Part shown: positions 50,908-58,394 of the stretch, piece by piece
How positions within the stretch are numbered: position 1 is the stretch's first letter
Layout of the letters: every line of letters starts with the position of its first letter
NCBI GenBank assembly: GCA_934778205.1
Contig: CAKVOD010000003.1
Coordinates: 1 to 64,000 of the forward strand
Origin: an uncultured Clostridia bacterium
Lineage (GTDB): Bacteria; Bacillota; Clostridia; Christensenellales; UBA1242
Direction of reading: 5' to 3'
Length of the DNA: 64,000 nt
Notes under the pieces: generated by a model
Seen by the model: only the letters and a program-made list of their open reading frames with translations
Databases searched by the model: none
What the model was told of the DNA's origin: nothing
Program-made: the position numbers and the translations under genes

Positions 50908-52854
50908 TTAAGATATCCAATTATGAACAAGCATACCACCGCCTACATAGTTGTGATTGCCTTCTATAGTGATAGAGTACACATCTATTTCGCCATCAAT
51001 TTTTGTTATTCTAGTAATTTCTACCCAATCATTTTGACATTTTACTTTATCTCCAACTTGCAAATCTTGTTTCTGTAAAATTTCAGGATAAATTAACATA
51101 TCATGGTCATATCGTGAAGAATCACAAACAGCCCAACCGCGACGAGTGTAAATAGGGTGCCCTGATGTCAGTTGAATATAATCTCCGCTAGACAATTCAA
51201 CTTTATAGGTACTTTCCACTTTATGCGAGAATGTACTTGTTACTTTACAAAGTTCCCACTCAAAAGTCGTCATATTAAAAGTCAATACTTCATCCCCTGC
51301 AACAATATCCTTTGCAAACTTATATTCCCCATTAAAGCCTGTTGCAACTTTCGTATCTCCAACAACACAGGCTTCAAAATCGTATATTCTATAGTTTACA
51401 TTAGCACCTGATATTAATTGCATATTATTCAAATCATTTGAAGAATAAAATTTTACATTAATAACAGAAAAATCTGTTGTAGTTGACATAAACATTTTGC
51501 TTTCATTAAAATTAGTGCCATATGGAACATTTATTGTTCCATAATAACCGCTAAAACCGATACCTATAATATGCCCAAAGTCTATAACAGTTCCTGAAGA
51601 CAAAGTTAATGAAGTGATACTCATAGTTGTTTTGCCACTTGAGTCATTTACAAACTCAACAAGATAGGTTATGTTATCAACTGTCACACTTGAATACAAC
51701 TTGTTGGAACTCCACGTCCAATTAGATTCTGTTATATCGGCACCATTATTATTTAATAAAAAATTACAATTTAAGTCAAACTCAACTTTAAAGTAGAAAT
51801 TTGCTGAAATATTTATTGTTAGAGCGGTGTAATTATTTTTGCCATTGTATATTGCGTTACCTGTTTTATATGGAATAACATGCATACCACTAAATCCATT
51901 AGTGCTTGGCACAGTATTAAAATAAAAATTCGACCAATCTGAACCCAATTCAAAAACACTTGGCATAGGAATTTTTTTTATCTCAACATTCGCAACAAAT
52001 GTGTTTTGAGTGCGGTTGACGCTTTGAAAATTGCTACTTTTATCTAATATGAGTAGAACACGGACTTTTATTGTTGTGGCGGAAAGGTTGCTCAAGTTCA
52101 TAATTCCAAAGTAGGACATCAAGTTTAGTTTACTGCCTTTTGCAACTGCTGTGGGAGTTTTTGATACAAAGGAATTATATGTTGCGTCGTATGATAATGC
52201 ACTCATTGCGACACTTCCAAATGAAGGACTTGCACCAAAGGTTATACCGCTTGTAATTTCGGCGTTTGTACTCGCATCAATGAACTGGAAGCCAACAAGC
52301 GCATAGTATGATGACAAAATATTGTCACTATCAATTGTAATATTATATGGGACACTTGATAGGTCGGTGCCACCGTCCGTTGTCAGCCCATATGTCATTG
52401 TTCCATTTTCGTACTTAAAATTGAGCGGTGTTTCATATGTAATTGCTGGACTTTCCAGCGTGAATGTTATGTTCCCAGTTGCTGTTTTGCTTGCGCTCAA
52501 TTGTGAGTACGTGAAACTAAGTGCTAGCACAAGCACGCTCAACACCAGCGTCAATAACGACAACACAAATGTGCGATGGTGCACAGCCTCAGATTTGGCT
52601 TGTTTCACATATTTTACTTGCTTCGTCGACGTTGTTCCATAATCACTATTTTCTTTCGTTCTTGAATTGCGACGGCGCACAGCCTCAGCGACGCTTTGCT
52701 TCTTTTTGTTAAGTTTTATATTTTCATTGTTTTGCAAGAAATAGCAGTTATCTTGCTTATTTTTGCAATTATCTTGTTCATTTGGGGTGGTTAGATTGTT
52801 GTTTTTAGCAACGTCATACCCCCCCCCCCCTAGCACTTTTGTTCTATTTTTCAT
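50908..52854 (-). CDS. Phase-variable surface protein with C-terminal Hint (intein-like) domain, ON frame
   Basis: 648 residues. ATG 52854 encodes MKNRTKVL and then Gly4 from 12 G, in frame as assembled. A hydrophilic cytosolic part (about 13-93, rich in Asn/Gln/Lys) precedes one membrane helix or signal (about 95-115). The stretch after it, 'SASKTATGNITFTLE', loosely recalls SipW-type matrix proteins. The middle is beta-rich and unrecognised. Residues 496-645 form a Hint domain: block A 'CVVGDTKV' (Cys 496), block B 'LTSGHPIYTRRGW' (T-x-x-H), and C-terminal 'NYVGGGMLVHN' (His 644, Asn 645). It is followed by only Trp-Ile-Ser, so there is no Cys/Ser/Thr at the +1 site. This resembles a bacterial intein-like domain that cleaves rather than splices. 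A TetR regulator is divergent upstream. Confidence 0.8.
   Translation of the reverse strand: MKNRTKVLGGGGYDVAKNNNLTTPNEQDNCKNKQDNCYFLQNNENIKLNKKKQSVAEAVRRRNSRTKENSDYGTTSTKQVKYVKQAKSEAVHHRTFVLSLLTLVLSVLVLALSFTYSQLSASKTATGNITFTLESPAITYETPLNFKYENGTMTYGLTTDGGTDLSSVPYNITIDSDNILSSYYALVGFQFIDASTNAEITSGITFGASPSFGSVAMSALSYDATYNSFVSKTPTAVAKGSKLNLMSYFGIMNLSNLSATTIKVRVLLILDKSSNFQSVNRTQNTFVANVEIKKIPMPSVFELGSDWSNFYFNTVPSTNGFSGMHVIPYKTGNAIYNGKNNYTALTINISANFYFKVEFDLNCNFLLNNNGADITESNWTWSSNKLYSSVTVDNITYLVEFVNDSSGKTTMSITSLTLSSGTVIDFGHIIGIGFSGYYGTINVPYGTNFNESKMFMSTTTDFSVINVKFYSSNDLNNMQLISGANVNYRIYDFEACVVGDTKVATGFNGEYKFAKDIVAGDEVLTFNMTTFEWELCKVTSTFSHKVESTYKVELSSGDYIQLTSGHPIYTRRGWAVCDSSRYDHDMLIYPEILQKQDLQVGDKVKCQNDWVEITRITKIDGEIDVYSITIEGNHNYVGGGMLVHNWIS
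52819..52830. repeat. Poly-C/poly-G homopolymer, 12 nt (ON)
   Basis: Twelve C on the plus strand, eight codons into the Hint-protein gene, in frame at this length. Confidence 0.85.
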
Positions 52855-52892
52855 AGTATATTTTCTCCTGAAAAATTTATTTTTATACGTTG

Positions 52893-52921
52893 ATTATACT
52901 CATTTAGCAATTTTTAGTCAA
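52893..52921 (-). promoter_or_regulatory. Promoter of the Hint-domain phase-variable gene (class B)
   Basis: Minus strand TTGACT (52921-52916), 17 nt, TATAAT (52898-52893), matching the 33735 locus in hexamers and flanks. Confidence 0.6.
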
Positions 52922-52950
52922 GCGTTTTATAATCTATTTGTACTTTTTGT

Positions 52951-52964
52951 CGCAAATATTTGAC
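52951..52964. promoter_or_regulatory. Shared element CGCAAATATTTGAC overlapping the tetR -35
   Basis: Reverse complement of 33852-33865, exact over 14 nt, with the perfect palindrome CAAATATTTG at 52953-52962. It overlaps the -35 of tetR and lies about 30 nt upstream of the -35 of the divergent gene. Confidence 0.45.
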
Positions 52965-52988
52965 AAAATTTGCATAGTTTGTTAAAAT
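52960..52988 (+). promoter_or_regulatory. tetR promoter giving a leaderless transcript
   Basis: TTGACA (52960-52965), 17-nt spacer, TAAAAT (52983-52988). Normal spacing places the start site at or next to ATG 52995. Confidence 0.55.
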
Positions 52989-52994
52989 AAGATT

Positions 52995-53582
52995 ATGGAA
53001 AAACAAGATTTTGAAGTTAAAGAGGACTTGCGCGCGGTTAGAACACGCAAGATGCTCAGCAGAGCATTATTTGAAATGTTGACAGAACAGCCACTTGAAA
53101 AAATTAATGTAAACGATATTTGCGACAGGGCTATGGTTCATAGAACAACATTTTACAAGCATTTTGAAAGCAAGTTCCATTTGCTCACTTTTGCCATTGG
53201 CGAATTGCGCGATAGCATTGTCAATGAGTGTTTGAAAAATAACTATGTTGACTCAAAATCGTTTTATCTTGCAATCGCAAGCAATGTTCTTGACTTTGTG
53301 GACGAAAAAAGAATCTTTTTAATCAATATCATTGACAATATCAAGTCTAGTGATATTATTTTGCAAATTATGGAAACTATGCAACAAAATATTAAATATA
53401 TATTAAATGAAAACAATACAAACAGTTCCTACAAGTTACCAAAAGATGCGATTTCGGCTTATTTGACGGGCGCATTTGCGTCACTTGGCGAGTGGTATTT
53501 ATTGCACGAAGGAAAGACCACCAAGGCACAGATACTTGCCTTTCTTGACGGCGTTATGGACGAAAAACTGTTCCAAAACTAA
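52995..53582 (+). CDS. TetR/AcrR-family transcriptional regulator
   Basis: 195 residues. The N-terminal HTH is 'RTRKMLSRALFEMLTEQPLEKINVND', with recognition helix 'DRAMVHRTTFYKHFESK' (about 45-62). The C-terminal ligand domain resembles the DhaS/YsiA-like type: 'AISAYLTGAFASLGEWYLLHEG'. There is no Shine-Dalgarno sequence, and the predicted start site coincides with ATG, suggesting leaderless translation. It is divergent from the Hint-domain phase-variable gene (140-nt shared region), so regulation of that gene and of itself is plausible. Confidence 0.9.
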   Translation: MEKQDFEVKEDLRAVRTRKMLSRALFEMLTEQPLEKINVNDICDRAMVHRTTFYKHFESKFHLLTFAIGELRDSIVNECLKNNYVDSKSFYLAIASNVLDFVDEKRIFLINIIDNIKSSDIILQIMETMQQNIKYILNENNTNSSYKLPKDAISAYLTGAFASLGEWYLLHEGKTTKAQILAFLDGVMDEKLFQN

Positions 53583-53648
53583 AAATGTATTTGATTAATT
53601 GTGTGCTGACGCTGTCAATTTGCTTATTCACACAAAAAATAGTATGTT

Positions 53649-53715
53649 CCCTTCCGGGAGATTTCTCCGCTACAGCAAAAATTGCATTTTTGCTTTCGGT
53701 CGAAATGACAATGAG
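53649..53715 (+). repeat. Dispersed repeat, CTTCGGTCGAAATGACA family
   Basis: CCCTTCCGGGAGATTTCTCC, a variable hairpin (GCAAAAAT/ATTTTTGC), then TTTCGGTCGAAATGACAATG. A degraded fourth copy lies near 54372-54420. Confidence 0.6.
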
Positions 53716-53767
53716 TTGGGTCGCTCCTCGCATTTCTATCACGCTAAGTACATATGACGCTCGCGCC

Positions 53768-54009
53768 ACACCTGCACCTGTGGCGTTCGCCACCGAGTAC
53801 TAAACCATATAGAAAAACTTGCGTTCGCCACCCACACAAGTCACTTGCGTGTAGGAACAGTACCTGTACCTGTGGCGTTTGCCACCGAACAGTTAACTAT
53901 ATAAAAAGCACTTACGTATGTCATCCACACTAGTTACTTAGGCGTAGGGACAGTACCTGCAGCCGCGGGGCTATCCCCGCCAGTACCTGAACCCGTGGCG
54001 TTTGCCACA
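53768..54009 (+). repeat. Cluster of dispersed hairpin elements (types iii, iii, i, iii)
   Basis: Copies at about 53768-53794, 53847-53887, 53942-53981 and 53982-54009. Each has the arm GTAGG-ACAGTACCTG or its shortened form CCTG-AC, and then a GTGGCG/CGCCAC or GCGGGG/CCCCGC stem. The 450-nt gap between tetR and the 87-residue gene holds only these repeats. Confidence 0.65.
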
Positions 54010-54032
54010 CGCACCAAATTCGTTGCGCTTTT

Positions 54033-54296
54033 TTATAGTTTATACAATATTTCTTTGGCGTGCTTTGGCGGTATGGGCGCGCTAAAAGAGGACACATTTT
54101 TGTTGATTTGCAAAACTTTTGCTTTTGCTGTCAAGTGTCCGTTTGGCACTGCGACGGTATCCCCTACTTGCAAGTCAAAGATTGAAAAAATGTACCAGCG
54201 AATATCGTGAGCATTGGCGCCGTCTAATAGTTCGACTTTGGCAAAGTCAAAAAATCGCTCGCCACGTATGTCGCCACCCGCTAATGAATGTATCAT
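54033..54296 (-). CDS. Hypothetical protein, 87 residues
   Basis: Starts MIHSLAGGDIRGERFFDFAK with AGGAG 4 nt upstream. The strand-rich centre 'FSIFDLQVGDTVAVPNGHLTAKAKVLQI' looks like a small beta-barrel, and the end 'PIPPKHAKEILYKL' is helical. No family assigned. It is possibly co-transcribed with the upstream DUF1836 gene (about 190-nt gap). Confidence 0.6.
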   Translation of the reverse strand: MIHSLAGGDIRGERFFDFAKVELLDGANAHDIRWYIFSIFDLQVGDTVAVPNGHLTAKAKVLQINKNVSSFSAPIPPKHAKEILYKL

Positions 54297-54483
54297 ATTT
54301 TACTCCTGATTTTACTTATATTCACTTGTCAACTCAAACAATGTATGTACCAAACCGCACCTGCCCTGTGCTATTTGGTACTCTCCACTTTCGCTACTTT
54401 TTTAGTCGAAATGGTAGTGTGGTTTGTCACAAATATTCACCAGTCTAAGCACACCGCCGATTGACCGCGCATTGACAATGGCA

Positions 54484-55002
54484 CTAGGATTGGCACGCGC
54501 GCGTGATTTCAATGATTTTTTGTGCGTGCAGTTTGTTTGCAATTGCTTGCGCACAATATGCAAGGCTCAAATGCTCAAGCGGGACAGTTTCGAAATTGTT
54601 GCTTGTTTGGTTGCAACAACTTTGAAACGCATTTTCTAGTTGCGTGCAAAGCAAGTTGTATGCGTTAAGTTCGTTGCTAAGACTAATCATTTGCGATTCA
54701 ATTGTTTTGATTTCGTTCATACTCAAAATTTGCTTCAAAAAACACAGCGCAATCATATAACACAGGTGCCTGCGTGAATATCTTTTGCCGTTTGGCGCAG
54801 GAATTAGTCCAAACTTGACGTAGTTATTTATCATTGACGGCGTCAAAAAAGTTTCTTCATTTGAAAGTAGTTTGAAGTTTTTGTTGAGGAGCGCAACAAC
54901 TTGGTCCATATAAAGTTCTATGTCAGGCAATTCCTCATAGCGCGGAATTTTGTATTCTTTCAAATTTTGTTCAAATTCGTTCAAACTTTCTGCTATCCCC
55001 AT
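54484..55002 (-). CDS. DUF1836 domain-containing protein
   Basis: 172 residues. 'ELPDIELYMDQVVALLNKNF' and 'LTPSMINNYVKFGLIPAPNGKRYSRRHL' (about 25-100) match the DUF1836 pattern found in many Clostridia. It looks like a MerR-like winged helix with a Lys/Arg-Tyr-Ser-Arg turn. The C-terminal half is helical with several Cys. It is probably a DNA-binding regulator; the target is unknown. AAAGGAG precedes ATG 55002. Confidence 0.75.
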   Translation of the reverse strand: MGIAESLNEFEQNLKEYKIPRYEELPDIELYMDQVVALLNKNFKLLSNEETFLTPSMINNYVKFGLIPAPNGKRYSRRHLCYMIALCFLKQILSMNEIKTIESQMISLSNELNAYNLLCTQLENAFQSCCNQTSNNFETVPLEHLSLAYCAQAIANKLHAQKIIEITRACQS

Positions 55003-55181
55003 ATATTTCTCCTTTCCGCTACTATCGACTGCGGTTTGCTTGTTTTACTCAATTTATTACAAATTTTGTCAATTTTACAGAAAATTGACTCCTTTTTTGC
55101 TAATTTTTCATTTGTTTTCTGTACTATATAATTATAGTAGCACAAAAAATTTTAAAATGCAAGAATATTTATGTAAATTAG

Positions 55182-55210
55182 TTGACATTTTTATTAATAT
55201 CGTGTAATAT
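55182..55210 (+). promoter_or_regulatory. Promoter of the SGNH hydrolase-degV unit
   Basis: TTGACA (55182-55187), 17-nt spacer, TAATAT (55205-55210), 61 nt before the start. Confidence 0.55.
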
Positions 55211-55270
55211 AGTATTCAATACTAGATTGCATAACTTTGAAAATAACAATCGACATTCGAGAGGTAGTCT

Positions 55271-56005
55271 ATGACTAAGAAAATTGCGCTGTTTGGCGAT
55301 TCTATACTCAAGGGCGTGATTTACGGCGACGACAAACGCTATCACATTTCAAAAGAGATTGATTGGCGCGGAATAGAAGATTCGCTGGACATTGAACTTG
55401 AAAATTTTTCTAAAATGGGAAACTGTGTTGAAAGCGGGCGAATCAATCTTGAAAAATTTTTGAAAGATTGCAAGGGCGTTTATGGCGTAGTTTTGGAGTA
55501 TGGCGGAAATGATAGCGACTATTTTTGGGAGCAAGTTTCGCAAAATCCGAGCAAGGATAATTTGCCAAAGACGGTGCTTGCTGAATTTCGCAACGACCTT
55601 ATATCTATGATTTCGCTATTAAAGAAAAAGAAAATTCGTCCTATTTTGATGACCCTGCCCCCTATCATTGCGGAAAGATATTTCAATTTCATTGTTTCGC
55701 TTGGAAACAACCCGCAAAACATAAAAGAGTTTTTGGGCGACGTGCAAATAATTTACAGGCGACACGAACTTTATTCCAACGAAATTGTCAAGATTGCGCG
55801 CGAACAAAATGTTGACCTCGTGGACGTGCGTAGCAAATTTTTACAGTCAAACGACCTTGACAACCTCATTTGCGAGGACGGCATTCATCCAAATGTTGCT
55901 GGACAAAAACTCATCGTACAAACATTCAGCGAGTACTTTCAAGGCGAGGTCAAAAAGAAGAAGCCCGCCAAAAAGGCAGTAAAAACAGAGCATTTGACGC
56001 TGTAG
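55271..56005 (+). CDS. SGNH/GDSL-family hydrolase
   Basis: 244 residues, cytosolic (no signal peptide). Block I 'IALFGDSILKG' has the nucleophile Ser 11, block III 'YGGNDSDYFW' has Asn 80, and block V 'EDGIHPNVAGQKL' has the Asp/His pair (about 202-206). It ends in a basic Lys-rich tail (KKKKPAKKAVK). Relatives are esterases, lipases or carbohydrate deacetylases; the substrate is unknown. GAGAGGTAG precedes ATG. degV follows 89 nt later on the same strand and is probably co-transcribed. Confidence 0.87.
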   Translation: MTKKIALFGDSILKGVIYGDDKRYHISKEIDWRGIEDSLDIELENFSKMGNCVESGRINLEKFLKDCKGVYGVVLEYGGNDSDYFWEQVSQNPSKDNLPKTVLAEFRNDLISMISLLKKKKIRPILMTLPPIIAERYFNFIVSLGNNPQNIKEFLGDVQIIYRRHELYSNEIVKIAREQNVDLVDVRSKFLQSNDLDNLICEDGIHPNVAGQKLIVQTFSEYFQGEVKKKKPAKKAVKTEHLTL

Positions 56006-56094
56006 GTTTTTGCTCAAACAACAAACTTACCTACAGTCAAGGCAAGTTTTGCCAAAAGGCATATACCACACAACAAACAAGGAGAATTATAAAA

Positions 56095-56943
56095 ATGAAC
56101 ATTCAAATTACAGCAGATAGCACTATTGACATCACTGAAGAACTAAAACAAAAATACGACATCAAAACAATCGGATTAATGATTACGCTTGGCGACAAAG
56201 ATTACATTGACGGCGACGGCATTTCAACGGACGAAATCTTTGAATACATTAAAAAAACAAAGAATTTGCCAAAGACGGGCGCCGTAAACGTGGATAGATA
56301 TAGAGAATTTTTTGCCAGCATCGCAAACGATGATACTGCAATTATTCACTTTACCATTTCAAGCGAAATGAGTTCTTGCTACAATTTTGCAGTACAAGCG
56401 AGCAAAGAATTTAAAAATGTTTATGTTGTAGACAGCAGATGCTTGTCGACTGCCATTGCCCTACTTGCAATCAAGGCGCGCAGACTTGCGGACGAAGGCA
56501 AAGATGCGCAAGAAATCTTTAATTCTGTGCAATTGCTTGCAAATGAAGGCAAGCCTGAATGCTCATTTATCTTGGATAATCTCAAACTACTTTACAAAGG
56601 TGGCAGATGCAGTGCAGTGCAAATGTTTGGCGCGAACATTTTAAGATTAAAAATTCATATTGGCGTGCACGACGGCAAAATGGGCGTTGATAGCAAATAT
56701 CGTGGCAAATTTGAGGAGTGCGTCAAAACCTATATGGAAGATATTTTGAAACAATACCCCGACTATGATGACCATTGTTGCTTTATCACATACACAACGG
56801 CAAGTGAAGAAGTTTTGAACAACGCTGTCGAAACAGTCAAAAAATATGGCAACTTTCAAAACATTTACCTAACAACCGCAGGCGCAACTGTTGCCAGCCA
56901 CTGTGGCGAGAACACAATCGGCATTTTGTACTTGCAAAAATAA
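56095..56943 (+). CDS. DegV family (fatty acid-binding) protein
   Basis: 282 residues. It begins 'MNIQITADSTIDITEEL' and has the DegV hallmarks: 'TADST', 'IIHFTISSEMSSCYNFA' (about 80-97), 'VYVVDSRCLSTAIALL', and 'LKLLYKGGRCSA'. DegV/FakB proteins hold one fatty acid and, with FakA kinase, channel exogenous fatty acids into phospholipid. No fakA is present in the window. ATG 56095 has AAGGAG 8-10 nt upstream; the longer frame from 55870 overlaps the hydrolase gene and is rejected. Confidence 0.92.
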   Translation: MNIQITADSTIDITEELKQKYDIKTIGLMITLGDKDYIDGDGISTDEIFEYIKKTKNLPKTGAVNVDRYREFFASIANDDTAIIHFTISSEMSSCYNFAVQASKEFKNVYVVDSRCLSTAIALLAIKARRLADEGKDAQEIFNSVQLLANEGKPECSFILDNLKLLYKGGRCSAVQMFGANILRLKIHIGVHDGKMGVDSKYRGKFEECVKTYMEDILKQYPDYDDHCCFITYTTASEEVLNNAVETVKKYGNFQNIYLTTAGATVASHCGENTIGILYLQK

Positions 56944-56945
56944 AC

Positions 56946-56985
56946 AAAAAATCCTCTATGCACAAATGGCGTAGAAGATTTTTTT
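56946..56985. terminator. Terminator after degV
   Basis: AAAAAATCCTCTA pairs imperfectly with TAGAAGATTTTTTT. It can work in both directions, ending the protease operon as well. Confidence 0.65.
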
Positions 56986-57018
56986 AATTAATTTTGCAAA
57001 TTATTAAAGAAATTTTAT

Positions 57019-57711
57019 TTAATTTACTATTAAAAATTGCTTGATAACATAACTAGGAATAATGTACGATAAATTATCTGTTGGCGCAGTTGTAGGTGTG
57101 GTTTTAAAAGAAATCAAACCAATTAATTTCCCACTTGACGTAAATACACCGCCTCCGCTATCACCACCACATATAGGTTGTGATATATTGATTAATTCTC
57201 TTCGATTTCCATCAATCTCAACTTGCATATAAGGGTTAGATACAATCCCTTCACTAGCAGAAATTCCGTACCCTAAAGCATTTCCGAACTTTACAATTCT
57301 AATAGCATAATTAATGTCTTTTTTGTCACAAAATTTAATTTTGTTAATATTTCCATTAAAGTCGATTACACGCAATTTTGCCAAGTCAAGCCCCTTGTTT
57401 ATTTTTTCGACTTCCATTGTAAATAAAATTTTTGAATTATAAACTTGACAAGTAATTGTTGCTATTTCCTTATCAAATAGATGTGCCACTGAAACTGCTT
57501 CGGTTTTGCTAATAAGAACAGCAGTTCCTTTTGCACTAGTTGCATCAGCGTAGTTAATATCCACGCACACACATTGCTGCAAATAGTCATATGCTTTGTT
57601 CTTATCTATTTTAGATTCAAGAATAATTATAACTAAAACACACACAACTACTATCAAGGACAAAATTTCTATAATACTAAGCCATAGGCTTGACTTTCTC
57701 TCGTACATCAT
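57019..57711 (-). CDS. Membrane-anchored trypsin-like serine protease
   Basis: 230 residues. One N-terminal membrane helix (about 10-31), then a compact S1-type protease domain outside the membrane. The catalytic triad is His 77 in 'AVSVAHLFD', Asp 109 in 'GLDLAKLRV' and Ser 185 in 'PICGGDSGGGVF'. There is no PDZ domain, unlike HtrA. I start at ATG 57711, where GAGGGGG is close upstream; ATG 57708 is an alternative. It is third gene of a unit with the nuclease-like membrane protein and the 207-residue protein (35-nt gap), so it may process or activate them; that is inference. Confidence 0.82.
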   Translation of the reverse strand: MMYERKSSLWLSIIEILSLIVVVCVLVIIILESKIDKNKAYDYLQQCVCVDINYADATSAKGTAVLISKTEAVSVAHLFDKEIATITCQVYNSKILFTMEVEKINKGLDLAKLRVIDFNGNINKIKFCDKKDINYAIRIVKFGNALGYGISASEGIVSNPYMQVEIDGNRRELINISQPICGGDSGGGVFTSSGKLIGLISFKTTPTTAPTDNLSYIIPSYVIKQFLIVN

Positions 57712-57746
57712 AACCCCCTCGACTACTTTAAAAAACACGCATTATT

Positions 57747-58370
57747 TTAATTCTTTTCAATATCTTGCTCTATTTGGGCAAGGGCATTTTTTGAATCATT
57801 CTTCAATTTAGATTGCAAATCATCCATAATCTTTTTCTTAGAAGCAAAAATTGAATATTCATTTTTGTGCATAGCAATAATCTCTTCTGGTCGATAAAGC
57901 ATAAACAATTCGTTTTTTTCAGAGTAGTCCTTAATAATTTTTTGAATTTGTTTTGACATTTTGTTTTCTTTCATTGTCGTAAAATATTTCTTTATCGCAT
58001 CAAAGTGTTGCAGTACAAATTGATAATATAACCCACTAACATAATAACTATTACCATATGCGACTGTGTGTACTTGCTCTTCTGAAGTTGAAAAGGCATT
58101 TTCGATAATTAAATGTGTAGCTTCAATAAGATTTCCCAATCTTTGAGCATCGTCTGTATCAATTTGATTTACAATTTTGCAATAGGGATTTGCGCAGGAC
58201 TTTTTATCTTCTGGTTCCAACACCATTTCATATGCCTCACCAACTTTATCGCATTTCATTTTAAAACCTACATCTCTTCGTCCTTGATATAAGCAATTCC
58301 CATTATGCATTATCGTGAACATAGCATTGCCACAATTGCTATAAATGTACACAATTTTATATTTTTCCAT
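57747..58370 (-). CDS. Hypothetical protein in immunity-gene position
   Basis: 207 residues, no signal or membrane helix, mostly helical after a strand-rich N terminus ('YKIVYIYSNCGNAMFTIMHN'). It contains 'SCANPYCKI', a Cys pair. It lies 24 nt after the nuclease-domain gene on the same strand, where cognate immunity proteins usually sit. No family recognised. It may bind and neutralise the neighbour's C-terminal domain. Confidence 0.55.
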   Translation of the reverse strand: MEKYKIVYIYSNCGNAMFTIMHNGNCLYQGRRDVGFKMKCDKVGEAYEMVLEPEDKKSCANPYCKIVNQIDTDDAQRLGNLIEATHLIIENAFSTSEEQVHTVAYGNSYYVSGLYYQFVLQHFDAIKKYFTTMKENKMSKQIQKIIKDYSEKNELFMLYRPEEIIAMHKNEYSIFASKKKIMDDLQSKLKNDSKNALAQIEQDIEKN

Positions 58371-58394
58371 TTCTATTCCTACCCAACTGAATTT

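Noticed and set aside
53554..53793. 79-codon minus-strand frame overlapping the tetR end
   Set aside because: It consists of the dispersed repeats and shares peptide text only because the repeat DNA is shared.
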